Shown here: piece after piece, positions 8,199 through 15,071 of the stretch
Numbering within the stretch: position 1 is the first letter of the stretch
How the letters are laid out: the number at the start of each line of letters is the position of its first letter
Origin: an uncultured Phascolarctobacterium sp.
GTDB lineage: Bacteria; Bacillota; Negativicutes; Acidaminococcales; Acidaminococcaceae
Length of the DNA stretch: 64,000 nt
Direction of reading: 5' to 3'
NCBI GenBank assembly: GCA_900545025.1
Contig: UQXH01000010.1
Span: forward strand, 3,364-67,363
The notes under the pieces: model-generated
Told to the model about the DNA's origin: nothing
The model's input: only the letters and a program-made list of their open reading frames with translations
The model's database searches: none
Program-made: the position numbers and the translations under genes

Positions 8199-8223
8199 AG
8201 TAACACCTCATCTTTATCCCAGG

Positions 8224-8598
8224 CTATTTTTCCAACTGCCCCTGCCAGCGGCTGATACCGCCGAAATCCGCAACATCAGTATAGCCAAGCTTGCCAAGCG
8301 TCTCCGCTGCAATAGAGCTGCGGCGGCCACTGCGGCAGTAAACAATGATTTCCTTAGATTTATCAGGCAGCACGACCGCAGCCTCTGCTGCAATCCTGTC
8401 ATATGGAAGCAGCACTGCGCCGGGAATATGTCCCTCATTGTACTCCTCCTGAGTCCTTACATCCAGTAAAACAAAATCAGCCTGAGCCGCCAGTTTCTTT
8501 TCCAGTTCGGCATATTGCACTAATTCCTTAGTGCTGCCATGCTGCATAAAAAAGAAGATCCCTCCTACAACTATACACAAAGCCAGTAAATATTTCAC
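8224..8598 (-). CDS. Membrane-anchored rhodanese-like protein
   Basis: A single rhodanese domain (about residues 25-120) sits behind an N-terminal transmembrane segment (YLLALCIVVGGIFFF), so it probably faces the periplasm as a single-domain sulfurtransferase. The active-site loop CRSGRRS contains the catalytic Cys, and VLLDVRTQEEYNEGHIPGA is the canonical CH2A motif. I prefer the GTG at 8598, placed correctly behind AGGGGTGA, over the GTG nine bases upstream that overlaps this ribosome site. Sulfane-sulfur transfer is expected; the partner is unknown. It lies upstream of the SGNH hydrolase gene. Confidence 0.88.
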   Translation of the reverse strand: MKYLLALCIVVGGIFFFMQHGSTKELVQYAELEKKLAAQADFVLLDVRTQEEYNEGHIPGAVLLPYDRIAAEAAVVLPDKSKEIIVYCRSGRRSSIAAETLGKLGYTDVADFGGISRWQGQLEK

Positions 8599-8737
8599 AG
8601 CAATCACCCCTATATTAAATAATAATCCTCTATTGATATTTATTATATCAAATATTGGTTAATATTTACAAGCAATATCTGCCATGCTAAAATTTAAATA
8701 GTAACAGCTATATATTATTTAGACAGGAGGCAGTTTA

Positions 8738-9922
8738 ATGGATTTCTTTAAATATCACGCACCTACACAGGTTATCTTCGGTAAAGACACAGAAAAACAA
8801 GTGGGCGCACTGTGTAAGGCCTGGGGCGCACATAAGGTATTGATACATTTCGGCGGCAGCAGCGCGCAAAAATCAGGCTTGCTGGACCGCATCTGCAGCA
8901 GCCTGCGCGAAGCAGGTCTGGAATATGTACTTTTAGGCGGCGTAGTCCCTAATCCGCGTCTGTCTAAGATTAAAGAAGGCGTAGAATTATGCCGTAAGGA
9001 AGGCGTGGATTTTATCCTGGCAGTAGGCGGCGGCAGCGTCATCGACAGCTCCAAGGGCATCGGTTACGGACTGGTAAATGAAGGCGAGCTGTGGGATTAT
9101 TATATGGGCAAGAAGCGTCCTACCGGCTGCGCACCTATCGGCACTGTATTGACTATTGCAGCAGCAGGCAGTGAAATGAGCACTTCTTCTGTTGTTACCA
9201 ACGAAGAAGGCTGGCTCAAACGTAACCTGCAGTCAGAATATTCTTTCTGCAAATTTGCTGTAATGAATCCTGAACTTACCTATACTCTGCCGGCATATCA
9301 GACTGCCAGCGGCTGCACGGATATCATCGTCCACAGCATGGAACGTTATTTTACCGCTGCCGAGACCTGCCAGCTGGATATCATCGACAGGATGAGCGAG
9401 CAGCTGATGCGCGACGTAATGCGCAATGTAAAAATCGCACTCAAAGATCCCCACGATTATGATGCACGTGCCGAAATCATGTGGTGCGGCACCCTTTCCC
9501 ATAATGACACAACCGGCGACCGCAGCTTTGGCGACTGGTCCTGCCACCAGCTGGAGCATGAACTGAGCGGCATCTACGATATTGCACACGGCGCAGGCCT
9601 GGCAGCTGTCTGGGGTACCTGGGCTCGTTATGTATATCGCGATAACCTCCCTCGTTTTGTACAGTTTGCAGTTAATGTCATGGGCGTACCTAACAACTTC
9701 CGTAACCCGGAAGCAACCGCTCTGGAAGGTATAGCCGCACTGGAAGATTTCTTCCGCAGCATCGGTATGCCTACCTCCATCAGCCAGGCAGGTATCGAGC
9801 TTCATGAACCAGAAATTAAAGAACTTGCCTATAAATGCAGCTTTAATAACACCCGCACTATCGGCGCAGTCAAGAAGCTTACTTTGGCAGATATGGAAAA
9901 TATCTACAGACTGGCACGCTGA
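8738..9922 (+). CDS. Iron-containing alcohol dehydrogenase (butanol dehydrogenase type)
   Basis: The 394-residue NAD(P)H-dependent enzyme interconverts aldehydes and alcohols. The nucleotide-binding half has FGGSSAQKSG and the VGGGSVIDSSKGI loop. The metal site is visible as DIIVHSME (Asp and His) and CHQLEHELSGIYDIAHGAGL (two His), the iron ligand pattern of the YugJ/BdhA branch. GGAGG precedes the ATG. It is a single-gene unit with its own terminator. Physiologically it could dispose of reducing equivalents during fermentation; the substrate range is not readable. Confidence 0.95.
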   Translation: MDFFKYHAPTQVIFGKDTEKQVGALCKAWGAHKVLIHFGGSSAQKSGLLDRICSSLREAGLEYVLLGGVVPNPRLSKIKEGVELCRKEGVDFILAVGGGSVIDSSKGIGYGLVNEGELWDYYMGKKRPTGCAPIGTVLTIAAAGSEMSTSSVVTNEEGWLKRNLQSEYSFCKFAVMNPELTYTLPAYQTASGCTDIIVHSMERYFTAAETCQLDIIDRMSEQLMRDVMRNVKIALKDPHDYDARAEIMWCGTLSHNDTTGDRSFGDWSCHQLEHELSGIYDIAHGAGLAAVWGTWARYVYRDNLPRFVQFAVNVMGVPNNFRNPEATALEGIAALEDFFRSIGMPTSISQAGIELHEPEIKELAYKCSFNNTRTIGAVKKLTLADMENIYRLAR

Positions 9923-9929
9923 CAAAAAA

Positions 9930-9970
9930 GAAAAGCAGTTTGAAAGCATTGCTTTCAAACTGCTTTTTAT
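9930..9970. terminator. Bidirectional intrinsic terminator
   Basis: AAAAGCAGTTTGAAAGC pairs perfectly with GCTTTCAAACTGCTTTT around a three-base loop, with A and T runs on the flanks. It separates the plus-strand alcohol dehydrogenase from the minus-strand membrane-protein gene. Confidence 0.92.
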
Positions 9971-10279
9971 TTAGCTGAGAAACTCTCCCGCAAAACAGCC
10001 GGCCGCCGATACGATAGCGTAATACACACCGTAGCCGAAAGCGGTGGCGTTAAAATAAAAATACATACTGGGCAGGAACAAGACAACTGTCAGTACGATC
10101 ATCACCCATTGAAAACGATGTCTGCGGCAGCATAAAAAACTGCTGACAAAGACAATGAGCGGCATACAGGCCAATAGGATAAACATAGCCGAGCCTGTAT
10201 CATTCATCAACAGGGGCAAAAGATAATAAGCGGCAGCTAAGACCGAGGCATAAGGCAGAAAAATCGTCTTATTCCCCAC
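9971..10279 (-). CDS. Small membrane protein, function unknown
   Basis: About 102 residues with roughly four hydrophobic segments (ASVLAAAYYLLPLL, MFILLACMPLIVFVSSFL, VMIVLTVVLFLPSMYF, YYAIVSAAGCFAGEFL). I chose GTG 10279, eight bases after AGAAGG. This start overlaps the end of the upstream peroxiredoxin gene by 11 bases, which argues for translational coupling. A longer frame to 10321 exists but would overlap more and lacks a ribosome site. I do not recognise the family. Confidence 0.6.
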   Translation of the reverse strand: MGNKTIFLPYASVLAAAYYLLPLLMNDTGSAMFILLACMPLIVFVSSFLCCRRHRFQWVMIVLTVVLFLPSMYFYFNATAFGYGVYYAIVSAAGCFAGEFLS

Positions 10280-10745
10280 AGCTGCATCCTTCTCGCAGAT
10301 ATCCGAGAACATCTGCAACATTAGCCTCCGGTTTCACCTTGGTCCAGGCAGCCTCTATCACTCCCTGCTCATCAATAACATAGGTGGAACGCACCACACC
10401 CATGCTTACTTTCCCGTACAGCTTCTTTTCCTGCCATACATCATAAGCCTGAATAGCCTGCAGCTCCGGATCGGACAAAAGCAGGAAAGGAAGCTCGTTT
10501 TTAGCGGCAAAATTAAAATGGGATTTGACGCTGTCCTTACTAATGCCGATAATTACTGCTCCCAAAGCTGCGTATTCCGCAAAAGCATCACGAAATGCCT
10601 GTGCCTGACGAGTGCATCCCGGTGTAGAATCCTTGGGATAAAAATAAAGTACGACCTTCTTTCCCAGAAAATCTTTCAGGCTTACTTCTTTACCGTCTTT
10701 ATCCTGCAGTGTAAAAGCAGGTGCTTGCGTACCAATCTCTAACAT
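10269..10745 (-). CDS. bcp: Thioredoxin-dependent peroxiredoxin, BCP/PrxQ family
   Basis: Reduces hydroperoxides with thiol electrons. The 158 residues have the thioredoxin-like peroxiredoxin fold with the peroxidatic Cys44 in DSTPGCTRQ. In many BCP proteins a resolving Cys lies five residues later; here that position is Gln49. The protein may be a one-Cys type, or it may use the extra C-terminal cysteines (GCSCGE, residues 154 and 156). It is first in a small minus-strand operon with the four-helix membrane protein. Confidence 0.93.
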   Translation of the reverse strand: MLEIGTQAPAFTLQDKDGKEVSLKDFLGKKVVLYFYPKDSTPGCTRQAQAFRDAFAEYAALGAVIIGISKDSVKSHFNFAAKNELPFLLLSDPELQAIQAYDVWQEKKLYGKVSMGVVRSTYVIDEQGVIEAAWTKVKPEANVADVLGYLREGCSCGE

Positions 10746-10848
10746 ATATTTCAGCCCTTTCGCGTAAGTTTATTATTGTTTACATAAAGTTTAGCACAAT
10801 AAGCAAATTTTTTCTGTGAAAGAATTGTATATATTTTCAGCTGAAAAC

Positions 10849-10880
10849 AAGAAAACCCCGCATCTTACGATGCGGGGCTG
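10849..10880 (-). terminator. Terminator of the rplU-prp-rpmA operon
   Basis: On the minus strand GCCCCGCATC-GTAA-GATGCGGGG is followed by TTTTCTTG. It begins a few bases after the rpmA stop. Confidence 0.9.
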
Positions 10881-10884
10881 ACTA

Positions 10885-11181
10885 TTACATAGCCGCTTCT
10901 TCAGCAACCGGATATACGCTGATCTGACGTTTATCACGGCCTTTGCGTTCAAATTTTACACGACCTTCAACTTTAGCATAGATGGTGTAATCTTTACCCA
11001 TGCCTACGTTGTTGCCGGGATGGAATTTGGTACCACGTTGACGTACGATGATGCTGCCTGCGGTAACCAGCTGGCTGTCATGAGCTTTGGTGCCCAGACG
11101 TTGAGCGTTGGAATCACGACCGTTGTGGGAACTACCAGTACCTTTTTTATGTGCATGAAGCTGCAGAATAATTTCAAACAT
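10885..11181 (-). CDS. rpmA: 50S ribosomal protein L27 with cleavable N-terminal extension
   Basis: Large-subunit protein whose N-terminus reaches the peptidyl transferase centre. The 98 residues include the conserved core HAHKKGTGSSHNGRDSNAQRLG. I chose ATG 11181, which follows AGGAGGTGA by five bases; the in-frame GTG at 11190 lies inside that ribosome site. Firmicute L27 carries an extension that the protease Prp removes to expose the mature N-terminus before HKKG. Here the extension is MFEIILQLH, with predicted cleavage before Ala10. P1 is His rather than the usual Phe. The protease gene lies directly upstream. Confidence 0.97.
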   Translation of the reverse strand: MFEIILQLHAHKKGTGSSHNGRDSNAQRLGTKAHDSQLVTAGSIIVRQRGTKFHPGNNVGMGKDYTIYAKVEGRVKFERKGRDKRQISVYPVAEEAAM

Positions 11182-11186
11182 TACTT

Positions 11187-11513
11187 TCACCTCCTATGTT
11201 CTTTAATACGAACATATTGCGGACACTGACGGGCAATGGAATCAAGCCCACAGAGCATAGTTTCCAGTATTGCCTGTGTCAGGTCGTCAGGTGCACTGTT
11301 CAATGCTACCTTTAATATACCGTCATCTTCATTGAACGTATATGACGGCTTTAATTTCAAATATCGTTCCAGTCCCATCACAGGAGCCTGAGTAAGAGCA
11401 GATACAGCACTGCAGATAATATCCTGTCCTGCCTCTGCATAGCCGGCGTGACCGCTGACCTGATACCCTTTGATAAGTCCCTGTTCGTTCCTGTACAAAT
11501 CAACAGTAATCAT
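11187..11513 (-). CDS. prp: Ribosomal-processing cysteine protease Prp
   Basis: Cysteine protease (formerly YsxB, DUF464) that trims the N-terminal extension of L27. The catalytic dyad is visible as His22 in SGHAGYAEAGQD and Cys34 in IICSAVSALTQ, at the same residue numbers as in the characterised Staphylococcus enzyme. The 108-residue length is normal. It sits between rplU (five bases upstream) and rpmA (six bases downstream), the conserved Firmicute order. Its presence supports the reading of the L27 extension as a real, processed segment. Confidence 0.96.
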   Translation of the reverse strand: MITVDLYRNEQGLIKGYQVSGHAGYAEAGQDIICSAVSALTQAPVMGLERYLKLKPSYTFNEDDGILKVALNSAPDDLTQAILETMLCGLDSIARQCPQYVRIKEHRR

Positions 11514-11518
11514 TGCTG

Positions 11519-11830
11519 TTAAGCTTCGATTTTAGCGATTTCAACAGTGGTGAACGGTTGACGATGACCTTGGCGTTTACGATAGTTGGATTTTGCTTTG
11601 TATTTGAAAACGAAGATTTTGTCAGCTTTGCCGTGTTCAACGACTTTAGCTACAACTTTCGCACCAGCTACAACCGGAGTGCCGATTTTAACATCAGCAT
11701 CGTTAACTACGGTGAGAACGTCTTCAAAAACAACTTCTGCGCCAACTTCTGCGTCCAGTTTTTCAACTTGCAGGGTTTCGCCTTCGCTTACACGGTATTG
11801 TTTACCGCCGGTTTTGATAATTGCGTACAT
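11519..11830 (-). CDS. rplU: 50S ribosomal protein L21
   Basis: Large-subunit protein of 103 residues that binds 23S rRNA. It begins MYAIIKTGGKQYRVSEGE, the L21 family start, and contains the conserved FKYKAKSNYRKRQGHRQPFT region near the C-terminus. GGGAGGTG precedes the ATG. It is the first gene of rplU-prp-rpmA and is preceded by an L21 leader RNA and a promoter in the end of rng. Confidence 0.98.
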   Translation of the reverse strand: MYAIIKTGGKQYRVSEGETLQVEKLDAEVGAEVVFEDVLTVVNDADVKIGTPVVAGAKVVAKVVEHGKADKIFVFKYKAKSNYRKRQGHRQPFTTVEIAKIEA

Positions 11831-11832
11831 CT

Positions 11833-11934
11833 ATTGCACCTCCCTTATGATAGACTCGCCAAATACGGTACTCTGCTTTCAGAGTTTACGGGACCTCTCT
11901 GTGCGGTTGGGGACGGACTATTCACAGTCCATAC
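11833..11934 (-). ncRNA. Ribosomal protein L21 leader RNA
   Basis: The roughly 100-base untranslated leader of rplU is rich in paired segments. ACTCTGAAAGCAGAGT forms a hairpin, and TGGACTGTGAATAGTCCGTCC and GAGAGGTCCCG add further pairings. Position (directly upstream of rplU in a Negativicute) and content match the known Firmicute L21 leader class, thought to mediate feedback by L21. I identified it by position and general form, not by a covariance search. Confidence 0.7.
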
Positions 11935-11940
11935 TGGTAT

Positions 11941-11969
11941 ATTTTACCCTGCATAAAATTATTTGTCAA
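11941..11969 (-). promoter_or_regulatory. rplU promoter within the end of rng
   Basis: -35 TTGACA (11964-11969), a 17-base spacer and -10 TAAAAT (11941-11946) on the minus strand. The -35 lies inside the last codons of rng, so the ribosomal-protein operon can be transcribed independently and starts close to the L21 leader. Confidence 0.8.
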
Positions 11970-13374
11970 CAAGATTATTGTCAAGAATCATAAAAGATTC
12001 TATCTGCAGTGCAGCATCAGCCTCTATCTTCAGGCTGCAGGCCAGTTCACGCTCCCACTGCCTCAAATCATGCAGCCGCAGCCACTCTGCCAGCCAGGGA
12101 TTGGCAGTTATCAGCAGGTTTTTAGAACTGCCGCGGCGTTTGAGCAGGCTGCGCAGCCTGCGCTTGATTTCAAACGCCAAGGTTTCCCTGCTCTGCACCC
12201 TGCCGCTGCCGCTGCAGACAGGACAAGGAGTATATAATACAGAAGACAGGTTCTGCCTGGACTTTTTACGCGTCAGCTCTACCAAATTAAGCAGCGTAAT
12301 TTCCTGTACACGCGGATGCATCCTGTCGCCGCTCAATGATTTTTGCAGTGCTGTCAGAATTTCTGCCTTGTGCTCTTCAGTGTGCATATCAATGAAATCT
12401 ACTACGATAATACCACCAATATCGCGCAGCCGCAGCTGCCGGGCTATTTCTTTGGCTGCCTGTCTGTTAATCTCCATAATGGTTTCTTCCAGACTTTCAC
12501 GTCCACTGAACTTGCCGCTGTTGACGTCAATAACGGTCATCGCTTCCGTATAGTCAATAACAAGATAACCGCCGCTTGGCAGCGGCACCTGCCTGTCTGA
12601 AATCGCCGCTATATCCTCCGTCAGCCTGTTATAGGCAAAAATATCTTCCAGGCCCTGGTAAAGCGTCAGCTTGATTGACTGAGCCTGCGGCATGCACTGC
12701 AGCAGCTCCTCAACTCTTTTATACACCTGCAGATTATCAATGCAGATTTCCTGCAAATCGCTGCGCAGATAATCACGCACTATGCGTACCGGTAAATCGA
12801 GCTCCCGCCGCAGCAGAGACGGAGCTTTGGCAACCTTTTCCCGCGCCGTCAGAATCTTCCAGCCGGCAGCAAGTTCGGCAATATCCGCCGCCAGCAGCTC
12901 TTCGGGCACTCCGGCGGCTGCAGTCCTGACCACTATTCCCATCTCCTGCGGCCGAGCCGCATCACAGACCTTGTTTAAGCGCTCCCGTTCTTCCTTATCA
13001 GTAATCTTGCGGGAAATTCCTATATAAGATGCGTGAGGCAGTAAGACCACGTACTTGCCCGGCAGGGTTATCTCCCGCACAGCAGTAGGACCCTTAGTGC
13101 CGCGTGCGTCCTTGGAAATCTGCACCAGCAGGCTCTGCCCTTCCGTAACGTCCATTTTGTCGCCCAGATACAGAAAAGCATTTTGTTCCAGACCTATATC
13201 CACAAAGGCCGCCTGGATACCGCGTACCACGTTGCAGACCCTGCCCTTGTAGATACTGCCTACCAGATGATTATCCTGTGCACGTTCTACCATATATTCC
13301 ATCAGGCGTCCATCTTCTACCAGACCCATCCTGGTTTCATCCTCACTGACGCCGATAATGATTTTTGCTGCCAT
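11959..13374 (-). CDS. rng: Ribonuclease G/E family endoribonuclease
   Basis: Single-strand endoribonuclease for rRNA and mRNA processing. The 471 residues hold an S1 domain (about 35-120, SIYKGRVCNVVRGIQAAFVDIG), the RNase H-like catalytic domain with the metal-binding Asp residues in AMTVIDVNSGKFSG and VVDFIDMH, and the zinc-link CPVC. Length and lack of a long C-terminal scaffold point to RNase G rather than full-length RNase E. GGAGG precedes the ATG. It is the gene upstream of rplU-prp-rpmA, as is usual in the group. Confidence 0.96.
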   Translation of the reverse strand: MAAKIIIGVSEDETRMGLVEDGRLMEYMVERAQDNHLVGSIYKGRVCNVVRGIQAAFVDIGLEQNAFLYLGDKMDVTEGQSLLVQISKDARGTKGPTAVREITLPGKYVVLLPHASYIGISRKITDKEERERLNKVCDAARPQEMGIVVRTAAAGVPEELLAADIAELAAGWKILTAREKVAKAPSLLRRELDLPVRIVRDYLRSDLQEICIDNLQVYKRVEELLQCMPQAQSIKLTLYQGLEDIFAYNRLTEDIAAISDRQVPLPSGGYLVIDYTEAMTVIDVNSGKFSGRESLEETIMEINRQAAKEIARQLRLRDIGGIIVVDFIDMHTEEHKAEILTALQKSLSGDRMHPRVQEITLLNLVELTRKKSRQNLSSVLYTPCPVCSGSGRVQSRETLAFEIKRRLRSLLKRRGSSKNLLITANPWLAEWLRLHDLRQWERELACSLKIEADAALQIESFMILDNNLVDK

Positions 13375-13429
13375 TACTGCCTCCTTTCCGCATAAACGCC
13401 TTTATACTTAATATTATATTTTAGCATAA

Positions 13430-13470
13430 AAAAAAATTACTGGCAAAACAACTCTGCCAGTAATTTAAAA
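13430..13470. terminator. Intrinsic terminator upstream of rng
   Basis: AAATTACTGGCA pairs with TGCCAGTAATTT around a nine-base loop, flanked by A and T runs. It lies just after the CGGC-domain gene (minus) and isolates it from rng. Confidence 0.8.
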
Positions 13471-13488
13471 ATTCCTTCTGCATACTTC

Positions 13489-13845
13489 TCAGTGAGTTCC
13501 GTGTACTACCTTAATACCAGCTGCTTCCAGTTCTGTAGCAATCTCAGCAATAACCGGACACAGCTTTCTGTTGCCTGCTGCATCCTTGGGCATGGTACAG
13601 TTACTCAGGTGCACAGCATCAGGCATCAGCTTTTTCATGCGCGCAATTTTCTTGTGCACACCTTCCTGATTGGGCAGCTTGTTCTCACCGCAGCCATTAC
13701 AGGTCCAAAACGCAACAGCCTGCAGCGGCTCCTCAGCTTCATAGCAGGCAAAAGCGCCTGTTTTTTCATTCATTGCCCGCAGGCAGCCGCTGCCCGCACA
13801 GGAAGCGCTGACGCGCAAACATCTCAATACAGCTATTTTTTTCAT
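13489..13845 (-). CDS. CGGC domain-containing protein
   Basis: The 118-residue soluble protein is rich in conserved cysteines: RCLRVSASCAGSGCL near the start, TCNGCGENK in the middle and LSNCTMPK and LCPVI near the end. This is the CGGC domain (proposed metal or cluster binding). I chose ATG 13845 behind GGAGG; an upstream in-frame TTG has no support. The function of the family is not established; a redox or metal role is often suggested. It forms a single-gene unit between rng and the divergent secreted-protein gene. Confidence 0.85.
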   Translation of the reverse strand: MKKIAVLRCLRVSASCAGSGCLRAMNEKTGAFACYEAEEPLQAVAFWTCNGCGENKLPNQEGVHKKIARMKKLMPDAVHLSNCTMPKDAAGNRKLCPVIAEIATELEAAGIKVVHGTH

Positions 13846-13967
13846 TATCTTCCCTCCGGATTTATAATTGTAACATACTACCCACAAAAATTCTCCGACA
13901 ATTTTGTAAAACAACATTATTTTGACAAAATTTACTGATATACTAAAAGTATAAAGGAGATGATTCT

Positions 13968-14264
13968 ATGTTAAAGAAAGCATTTGCCATCTTAATGTTA
14001 TTGCTGCTTCCGGCAGCTGTCATACATGCGGCGCAGCCTGCTCCGCCACCAGCAGCTAAGGGACCTGCCGTCCAGCAGCCGGCACAACCAGCAGTGCGTA
14101 CCCCCACGCCGCCGCCAGTGCGAGTACAGGAACCGCCTGCCAGCCGCCGTACCACCATTAACCATAAGCGTACGGAACGACGCATCGACCGTACTGCCGA
14201 CAGCCAGCTGGAACGTACACGCGATTTACAGCGTCAGCAGGATGCCCGTCGCAACAATAACTAA
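13968..14264 (+). CDS. Small secreted Pro/Ala-rich basic protein
   Basis: The 98-residue protein has a clear signal peptide (KKAFAILMLLLLPAAVIHAA, about 1-22). A proline/alanine/glutamine-rich linker follows (about 23-60), and then a strongly Arg-rich tail with RTERRIDRTADSQLERTRDLQRQQD. It is preceded by AAAGGAGAT and followed by a terminator, so it is very likely expressed. I do not recognise a family. A low-complexity periplasmic or surface protein is inferred; the basic tail could bind peptidoglycan, lipopolysaccharide or nucleic acid. Confidence 0.75.
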   Translation: MLKKAFAILMLLLLPAAVIHAAQPAPPPAAKGPAVQQPAQPAVRTPTPPPVRVQEPPASRRTTINHKRTERRIDRTADSQLERTRDLQRQQDARRNNN

Positions 14265-14273
14265 ATAGAAACA

Positions 14274-14311
14274 CAAAGTCGGTCAGAAGGAAACTGACCG
14301 ACTTTTTATTT
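14274..14311. terminator. Intrinsic terminator of the secreted-protein gene
   Basis: AAGTCGGTCAG pairs with CTGACCGACTT around AAGGAAA, followed by a T run. It separates converging transcripts from the radical-SAM-linked operon. Confidence 0.9.
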
Positions 14312-14360
14312 TACGCTATTTAATTTATACAGACAAATAATAATTCACAAAATATTATCG

Positions 14361-15071
14361 CTACTTCACAAGTTGTATAGCTCCGGCATCCAGCATAGAT
14401 TGTTTATGTCCATCTTTATCCAATCTGTACAACGCCAGTCTTTCAATATCCGCTTTTTCTACCGGCAGCTGCAGCCCGTAGTGCTCATTTAAAGCATTAA
14501 GCAGATCTACTGCTTTCATACTGCCGCCAGGGGTTATCTTACAGTCAAAGGTAAAAACTACTGCTCCATCTTCGTACTGTACCGCTATCTGCGGAATACA
14601 AAATTTAACGTCTATTTCTTTAAACTTTTCCTTGCGTTTAGGCGCAGACTTTTTAAACAAGAGCTGCTCAACTGCGTTAAACGCTTCTGCAGCAGCGGTA
14701 ACATCTCCTGCATACGGAACTGTTACCCTGTAGCTTGCTCCGGCAGCCTGCGCCATGAGCGCTGCATGATGCGTATCGACTGCGTCAGCGGCCAGTACCT
14801 TGATACCGCGCGGCAAAGCTTTGCTCAGCGCTGCAGCAGCTGCTTCCACCTCCATAGGCTCTGCCAGTTCGATTTCCACAAATTCAGTGTAGCTGACTAC
14901 GCCCACACCCAAAGCAGAAGCAAGTGAAAACTTCATGTGCGGATTAAAACCTTCTGAATATGCGGCAGGAATTTTTGCTCTGCGGATAGCTCTTTCAATA
15001 GTGCGGATATATTCCAGATGCGAGATAAAACGAATGTCTTTTTCTTTGGTAATCTGCATGCGCAATTTCAT
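14361..15071 (-). CDS. TIGR03936 family radical SAM-associated protein (DUF2344)
   Basis: The 236-residue partner protein is almost always encoded right after the TIGR03960 radical SAM protein, and in some species the two are fused. The family start is typical: KLRMQITKEKDIRFISHLEYIRTIERAIRRAKIPAAYSEGFNPH. Its ATG overlaps the upstream stop codon by one base (TAATG), so translation is coupled. The biochemical function is unknown; association with tRNA or ribosome maturation is proposed from neighbourhoods. Confidence 0.93.
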   Translation of the reverse strand: MKLRMQITKEKDIRFISHLEYIRTIERAIRRAKIPAAYSEGFNPHMKFSLASALGVGVVSYTEFVEIELAEPMEVEAAAAALSKALPRGIKVLAADAVDTHHAALMAQAAGASYRVTVPYAGDVTAAAEAFNAVEQLLFKKSAPKRKEKFKEIDVKFCIPQIAVQYEDGAVVFTFDCKITPGGSMKAVDLLNALNEHYGLQLPVEKADIERLALYRLDKDGHKQSMLDAGAIQLVK

